From: Mesorhizobium shangrilense
GTDB taxonomy: Bacteria > Pseudomonadota > Alphaproteobacteria > Rhizobiales > Rhizobiaceae
Assembly (NCBI RefSeq): GCF_040537815.1
Contig: NZ_JBEWSZ010000001.1
Location: 434,001 to 498,000, forward strand
DNA length: 64,000 nucleotides
Direction: 5' to 3'
The position numbers and the translations under genes are program-made. How positions within the stretch are numbered: position 1 is the stretch's first letter; each line of letters opens with the position of its first letter. Shown here piece by piece: positions 59,140-64,000 of the stretch. The notes beneath the pieces were generated by a model. It searched no databases. It was not told the DNA's origin and worked only from the letters and a program-made list of their open reading frames with translations.

Positions 59140-62094
59140 CTATTTCGCACCGAGTCTGAGCGCCTTCTTGCGGTCGGCTGCTGCTCGCTTGTGGTTGCCC
59201 TTGGCTTCCCAGGCCTGGCTTCGCGCTTCGTAGAGACTGGCAAACTTGGGATTGAGTTTGATGGCGCTGCTGAGATCGGCAATGGCTCCGTCGTAGTCCG
59301 CCCTGCTTGTCCGAATGACCCCTCGGCCAAAATAGCCGTAGACGTTGTTGCGATCGAGACTGAGCGCCTTGTCGAAATCGCCGAGGGCCGCAACGTCGTC
59401 GTGTTGTCCCATCCGCACGAGGCCCCGATCGGCATAGATCTTTGCCTCTGTGGGCGCGAGGCTGATCGCCTTGTCATAGTCGGCAAGCGCCCGATCATAA
59501 TCTTCCTTAAAGGTAAAGTTCTGGGCGCGGCCGTAATAGGTCGCAGCATTGTTCGGATCCAGCGCGATCGCCTTGTCGTAATCGACGATGGCGCGATCAA
59601 AATCGCTCTTGGCATCCCAGACCAACGCGCGAGCAAAATAGGCATCGTGGAATTCTGGGGCCAGCGCAATCGCCTTGTCGTACAGGGCGATGGCGCCGTC
59701 GTAGTTGCCCTTGTCATGCAGGGCACGGCCCTTGGTGAAAAACGCCAGGCTTGCCGGGTTGCCGTCTTGCGGAGTGTGGTCGAGATCTGTCGCCGCGTTG
59801 CTGGCCTGCCTGGCGTTCTTGCCGGTCTGCTTCGATGGAGGTGTTTTCCCTCTCGCCGCTACAGCGACCTGGCGGCCTTTGCGAGCGATGCCCAGCTTCG
59901 GATCGAGTTTGAGAGCCTGGTCGTAGTCGGCAATGGCTTGATCGTAGTCGCCCTTGGCGAACCAGGCACTGCCGCGCCCGAAATAGAGAGGTGCGTAGCC
60001 GGGCTCGATCTCTGCCGCGCGATTGTAGTCGGCGATGGCGCGATCCAGTTGGTCCTTCTTGCTCCAGGCAACGGCGCGGCCGATGTAAGCATCGAAGTAG
60101 GTCGGATAGAGCTCGATCACCTTGCCGTAGTCGTCGATGGCTCCATCATAGTCACCCTTCCCGGCGCGCGACAGCCCCCGCCAAACATAGGCGGCGGCTT
60201 TCTCTGGATCGAGCGCGATCGCGCGGCTGTACTCGGCAATGGCGCGATCGTATTTGCGCTTCCTGTAGAACGCATCGCCGCGATCCATGAAGGCCTTCAG
60301 GTTCTTGGGATCCGAGCCGACGGCACCAGGTGCGGCACCGCCTTTTCCTTGCGCAGCCACTACCGCCTTGCGGGCGACTGCGTAGTCCGGATTGTCCGGA
60401 TGGAGCCTTATAGCCTGGTCGAAGTCAGCAATTGCGCCGTCGTAGTCCTTGTTGTCGGCCCGTTCTACGCCACGTCCGTAATAGCTGGGGGCGTCATTCG
60501 GATCGATTTCGATCGCCGCGGAATAGGCTGTGATCGCTCGTCCGGCATCGCCCTTCACGTGCCAAGTCATGCCCATGCAGAAATATGCGTCCGGCGCCTT
60601 CGGATCGAGCACGGTGGCCCGACCGCAATCAACGAGAGCACCTTCGGCATCACCGAACGTGGCCTTTGCCAGGCCCCGGCGAATATGGGCCGAGGCCTGA
60701 TTTGGTACGAGCCGGATCACCTGGTCATAGTCGGCAATCGCCCGATCATAGACTCGCTTGGCCGACCAGGTATTGCCGCGTCCGAAATAGGCGAGGGCGC
60801 TGTCGGGGTCGAGCGCGATCGCCTTCCCGTATGCGCCGATTGCCTGGTCGTACTGCCCCGCATCCGAAAAGTTGTCACCCTTTTGCACTGTGACCAGAAC
60901 GCGTGGGTCGGTCGCTTGAATGAGTTCCGCCATCCTGGCGGTGGACACTTTGACGTCGGACTGGGTTCTGTCGTTGGCACCCTGCTTTGCCGCAGGCGCC
61001 ATGGCGGCTGCCGTATAGCTTTCAACTTTCGCCGCTGCCGCCGCCTTGCGGCTGACGAGATAGTCGGTGTTGTCCGGGTCGAGTTTGAGTGCCCGGTCGA
61101 AGTCGGCGATGGCGCCGTCATAGTCCTTCCTATCGGCCCGCGCCATGCCGCGCCCATAGTAGCTGGCGTCGTCTTTCGGATCGATCTCGATCGCCACCGA
61201 ATAGGCAGCGGCCGCTCGCCCGGCTTCGCCCTTCGCATGCCAGGCCATGCCCTTGCAGAAGAAGGCGTCCCGCGCGGCAGGATCGAGCTTGGCGGCGTGG
61301 TCGCAGTCGACAAGGGCGCCCTCGGCATCGCCTGACGTGACCTTGGCGAGGCCACGGCGAAAATGCCCGGCGGCAAAATTGGGAGCAAGCTCGATGACCT
61401 TGTCGTAGTCGGCGATCGCCTGCTCGTAGACGCGCTTGGCGGCCCAGGCCTTGCCGCGGCCGAAATAGGCGAACCGGTTGTTGGGGTCGAGTCTGATCGC
61501 CTGGTTGTACGCGCCGATCGCGTTGTCGTATTTGCCCATGTCCAGAAAGGCATCGCCGCCCAGAATCAATTCCAGAGCTTGCGGGTCGGTCGCCTCCAAG
61601 GCCCTTGCGACCAGTGTATCTTCCGTGGCGGCCATGTTCGGAGCGGCGGCGGGCCGCCTCGACTGTTGGCTTTCTGGCGTCGGCGCCGGCTTGCTTTGCG
61701 TGCCGGCAACCTGTTCGCCACAGCTCCCCGTCCGTTTCGGATCGAGTTCGACGGCGCGCTGGCAGTCGGCGGCGGCTCCGGCATCATCGCCCTTGAGTGT
61801 CTTGGCCCGGCCGCGGCTGAAATAGGCATCGGCATTGTTAGGATCGAGCCTGATTGCGCTGTCGAAATCGAGGATGGCGCCGTCTATGCCATATTTCGAC
61901 AGTCGCACCATGCCGCGCTCGAGCAAGATTTTGGCGGCGCCGGCTTCGCCAGTATTCTCCGCCGCAATCGATGCGTCTTTGCCGTCGGCCATCGCTGGCA
62001 GCGCCAAGACTAGCAGAACGGCAAGCGCCATCAGTGATCCGCCCGCCAACCGAGTTCGCGCAAAACCAATCGACGCGCGCGCCCAACCTGTCAT
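59140..62094 (-). CDS. Large exported TPR-repeat protein
   Basis: A 984-residue protein with a signal peptide ('GGSLMALAVLLVLALPAMA', cleaved after ADG-region) and about twenty TPR units of the consensus 'AIADYDKAIALDPNNAATYY', grouped in three blocks separated by low-complexity linkers. The blocks are near-duplicates at protein level, so it grew by internal duplication. TPR solenoids mediate protein contacts; a periplasmic scaffold role is inferred. ATG at 62094 is chosen for the signal peptide. The opposite strand carries long open frames because of the repeats, which are not genes. Confidence 0.9.
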   Translation of the reverse strand: MTGWARASIGFARTRLAGGSLMALAVLLVLALPAMADGKDASIAAENTGEAGAAKILLERGMVRLSKYGIDGAILDFDSAIRLDPNNADAYFSRGRAKTLKGDDAGAAADCQRAVELDPKRTGSCGEQVAGTQSKPAPTPESQQSRRPAAAPNMAATEDTLVARALEATDPQALELILGGDAFLDMGKYDNAIGAYNQAIRLDPNNRFAYFGRGKAWAAKRVYEQAIADYDKVIELAPNFAAGHFRRGLAKVTSGDAEGALVDCDHAAKLDPAARDAFFCKGMAWHAKGEAGRAAAAYSVAIEIDPKDDASYYGRGMARADRKDYDGAIADFDRALKLDPDNTDYLVSRKAAAAAKVESYTAAAMAPAAKQGANDRTQSDVKVSTARMAELIQATDPRVLVTVQKGDNFSDAGQYDQAIGAYGKAIALDPDSALAYFGRGNTWSAKRVYDRAIADYDQVIRLVPNQASAHIRRGLAKATFGDAEGALVDCGRATVLDPKAPDAYFCMGMTWHVKGDAGRAITAYSAAIEIDPNDAPSYYGRGVERADNKDYDGAIADFDQAIRLHPDNPDYAVARKAVVAAQGKGGAAPGAVGSDPKNLKAFMDRGDAFYRKRKYDRAIAEYSRAIALDPEKAAAYVWRGLSRAGKGDYDGAIDDYGKVIELYPTYFDAYIGRAVAWSKKDQLDRAIADYNRAAEIEPGYAPLYFGRGSAWFAKGDYDQAIADYDQALKLDPKLGIARKGRQVAVAARGKTPPSKQTGKNARQASNAATDLDHTPQDGNPASLAFFTKGRALHDKGNYDGAIALYDKAIALAPEFHDAYFARALVWDAKSDFDRAIVDYDKAIALDPNNAATYYGRAQNFTFKEDYDRALADYDKAISLAPTEAKIYADRGLVRMGQHDDVAALGDFDKALSLDRNNVYGYFGRGVIRTSRADYDGAIADLSSAIKLNPKFASLYEARSQAWEAKGNHKRAAADRKKALRLGAK

Positions 62095-62417
62095 TTTGCT
62101 GGCTCTCCCCCGAAAACCTTCAACCGCTCCCACGCGGCCAATCGGACACAGTTCTTCCTTTGTTCCAAGAAAAATGCAAGCAGAAATTGCAATGACGATC
62201 GGCTGCCTGCGTTTTTCGCATCACGGCCGTTTCGAGATCGTGGGAGGAACAGCCCCACCCAACAACTTTCCCATATCCGATCAATGTGCTGACTGACCGA
62301 AAACACGATGGGCGCCGCCGTGGTGACTGGGGCTCGTGGCTGGCCGATCCAGCCGGTTGCAGGCGTCGCCAGCATCTACTAAAGGGCTGATATAGTCAGG
62401 AGATAGAGGGGGCCGGA
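62095..62417. other. Intergenic region
   Basis: 323 bp of divergent intergenic sequence between the TPR gene and a tiny membrane-protein gene. Nothing else identified. Confidence 0.45.
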
Positions 62418-62555
62418 ATGGCTGAATTTGACAACGACAAACGCTCCGACGCCGAGAGAAAGGCCGCGGTCCGGCATTCGCTCATCGGATGGGGCGTGTT
62501 CATCGTGGGTACAGTGGTGTTCTTCGCCGTCGCTGATGCAGTGCTGATGCCGTAG
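62418..62555 (+). CDS. 45-residue single-helix membrane protein
   Basis: ATG at 62418 with GGGGG upstream. Charged N-terminus (AEFDNDKRSDAERKAAVRH) then one helix ('GWGVFIVGTVVFFAVADAVL'). Function unknown. Confidence 0.6.
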   Translation: MAEFDNDKRSDAERKAAVRHSLIGWGVFIVGTVVFFAVADAVLMP

Positions 62556-62875
62556 CGCGGTTCACCGTTTCACGGAAACGGCAAACCGCTCTAACTCTTT
62601 GCCTTGGTCAGAACGCTTGATTGATACGTCGGCTGCGAGCACCCGTGCCATGGCGTGGGTAGGAACGCTGTTGGGCTTGCGAAGCCTTCATCAGCAAAGG
62701 AAGCCCGCTTTATTTCGATCCTATCCGGATCGGTTAACCCGGCGGCAATGCTAACGTGCAACGGTCACTCCTAGGGACCACCCTGGGGGTAACCGCGTTG
62801 TTCATCTCGAAAAGCGAAGCTCTGCCGCATCTCGAGCGGAAAGCAATTCTTACGGAAGCGCGAAAGCGCGAAATC
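62556..62875. other. Intergenic region
   Basis: 320 bp before the methyltransferase-like gene; no RNA gene or repeat noticed. A + frame opens at 62756 but the family domain starts at 62876. Confidence 0.45.
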
Positions 62876-63484
62876 ATGACGGACGTGCGCGAAGCGTTGT
62901 TCCGCTTCGCCGCCTTGCTTGTCGCGGGCTTCTTCGTCTACCGCGGGGTCTATCATCTGGTTATAGATCCGACCCGTCTCAATGTCCTGTTGCTGACGAT
63001 TTCGGAGACGCTCACCTTCATCTGGCTGCTGTTGTCACGCCGGCCGCTGGTTCGCGATTGGAACCCGTTCACCGTTGTCGTGGCGCTGGTCGCCAGCTTC
63101 GGCACCGGGTTCGTCACGCTGGATCCTGGCATAGCCATCATCCCGCTCTACGTAGCGGCACCGGTACAGTTCCTTGCGCTGTGGTTCGTCATCTGGGGCA
63201 AGATGTCGCTCGGGCGGTCCTTCGCCATCCTGCCGGCAAATCGCGGCGTGGTGACGGACGGCGCCTATCGGTTGGTACGCCATCCGATCTATGCCGGTTA
63301 TCTGGTGGGCCACATCCTGTTCCTGCTGTCGAGTTTCTCTTTCTACAATCTCACGGCCTACGCCCTGGTCTCCTGTCTCCAGGTTCACCGCATCTTGCGC
63401 GAGGAAGCGATCCTCGCAAGGACGCCGGAGTACCAGGATTATATGAATCGTGTCCGCTACAGGGTGATCTACGGCCTGTTCTGA
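62876..63484 (+). CDS. ICMT/PEMT-like membrane methyltransferase
   Basis: A 202-residue integral membrane protein. The C-terminal signature 'GVVTDGAYRLVRHPIYAGYL' with RHPxYxGY and a following helix is that of isoprenylcysteine and phospholipid N-methyltransferases, which bind S-adenosylmethionine at the membrane. Substrate (lipid, protein or small molecule) unknown. A strong terminator follows. Confidence 0.85.
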   Translation: MTDVREALFRFAALLVAGFFVYRGVYHLVIDPTRLNVLLLTISETLTFIWLLLSRRPLVRDWNPFTVVVALVASFGTGFVTLDPGIAIIPLYVAAPVQFLALWFVIWGKMSLGRSFAILPANRGVVTDGAYRLVRHPIYAGYLVGHILFLLSSFSFYNLTAYALVSCLQVHRILREEAILARTPEYQDYMNRVRYRVIYGLF

Positions 63485-63516
63485 CGACGACAAAGCCACG
63501 CCACCCCTACAGTTTT

Positions 63517-63548
63517 GGCCCGCTCCTGCGAAGCAGGGGCGGGCCTTT
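63517..63548 (+). terminator. Rho-independent terminator
   Basis: GGCCCGCTCCTGC/GCAGGGGCGGGCC stem with GAA loop and TTT, ending the methyltransferase gene; could also serve the opposite gene. Confidence 0.75.
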
Positions 63549-63687
63549 GAACTTCCTGCAGCGAGACGCATTGTCAGCGGGGTTGCGCGTCAATGACGCT
63601 TACGACATTGTCGCTCTCATGCCGGTGCGGTCTGCTGCCGGTTCGGCCTGCCTCGTGAAACTCCTGGTCATCCGCGCAAGCTCTTGG

Positions 63688-64000
63688 TCATTTCCGGATG
63701 AGTTCCAGCGGGCTGCCGCTGATCAGCGCGGTGACGTCGAACAGGGAACGGATGGAGTCCAGTCCCGGCGGGCAGACAAGATAATGTGGCGTCCACACCG
63801 GATCGAACTTGTCCTTGAACGCCTTCAATCCGTCAAAGCGATAGAGATTCTGGCCGCGTCGGTAGAGAAAGGATCCGAAACGGTTCCAGCGCGAGGCAAG
63901 CCGGCTGGCGGAAAGGCCGGAGAGGGGAGCAGCACCCAGGTTGAACCAGCGGTAGCCCTGCGCCTTGCCGTGAAGCAGCAGCCTGGTCAGCAGTGCGTCC
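63688..64000 (-). CDS. mprF: MprF/LpiA-type phosphatidylglycerol lysyltransferase, C-terminus (partial)
   Basis: Only the last 103 residues are inside the window; the gene continues beyond 64000. The segment 'GYRWFNLGAAPLSGLSASRL', 'YRRGQNLYRFDGLKAFKDKF' and 'DPVWTPHYLVCPPGLDSIRS' is the conserved DUF2156 aminoacyl-transferase end of MprF/LpiA, which adds lysine or ornithine to phosphatidylglycerol and protects against acid and cationic peptides. The stop is TGA at 63688. Confidence 0.87.
   Translation of the reverse strand, partial: DALLTRLLLHGKAQGYRWFNLGAAPLSGLSASRLASRWNRFGSFLYRRGQNLYRFDGLKAFKDKFDPVWTPHYLVCPPGLDSIRSLFDVTALISGSPLELIRK

Noticed and set aside
59191..61335. A 714-codon open frame antisense to the TPR gene
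   Set aside because: It mirrors the repeat units of the sense gene; the long openness follows from repeated GC-rich codons. No ribosome site and no recognisable domain.

Overview
The window looks like a chromosomal segment of a Mesorhizobium-like alphaproteobacterium (order Hyphomicrobiales). The evidence is GC-rich coding sequence, several DUF982 genes, an HWE-type histidine kinase, a DUF3606 protein, a TPP-controlled thiXYZ operon and many tiny single-helix membrane proteins. The species assignment is inference from family content, not from a database match.

Layout. 1-3.8 kb is core sequence: aldo/keto reductase, diguanylate cyclase, DUF378 membrane protein, DUF982 protein and a Tyr/His-rich secreted protein. 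4.06-24.33 kb is a 20.3-kb integrated island in the 3' end of tRNA-Gln(TTG), bounded by a perfect 57-bp direct repeat. From its integrase end it carries a tyrosine recombinase, an AlpA-like regulator and an overlapping primase/helicase operon. Directly behind the helicase lie six 8-bp iterons in two inverted arms around an AT-rich core, a candidate replication origin. The rest is cargo: a methyltransferase fused to an Mrr-like nuclease domain, a divergent HNH nuclease, a membrane-protein pair, a secreted thermonuclease, an unrecognised three-gene overlapping cassette, a SprT-like protease, a Sel1 protein and an XRE regulator. No capsid, relaxase or type IV secretion genes are visible, so it resembles a phage-satellite-like or integrative plasmid-like element more than an ICE or a full prophage.

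24.4-35.2 kb is core sequence: small secreted and DUF proteins, the HWE kinase, a fatty-acid-hydroxylase-like protein, DoxX, a cupin, a TMEM175-like channel, a PEBP-like protein, and a fluoride riboswitch driving crcB. At 35.25-40.42 kb two different IS1595/ISXO2-family elements sit side by side. An 11-bp string occurs at all three junctions, as expected for two successive insertions at one target. The first carries a DUF262-HNH gene (likely type IV restriction or anti-phage) as cargo; the second carries small unknown genes.

40.8-48.4 kb is a decayed prophage. The terminase gene is interrupted by a lipoprotein gene, its 3' half is fused in frame to a tail-fibre-like protein, one endolysin gene is frameshifted, and a compact lysis cassette (GH19 lysin, holin-like, spanin-like genes) remains intact. 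A short promoter-terminator unit just before it (40.43 kb) has a diverged twin at 34.5 kb.

48.5-64 kb returns to core sequence: membrane proteins, a GT39-type glycosyltransferase, msrA, a TPP riboswitch with a YkoF-like protein and thiXZY (hydroxymethylpyrimidine uptake), a 984-residue TPR protein, an ICMT-like methyltransferase, and the 3' end of an mprF/lpiA-type gene cut by the window edge.
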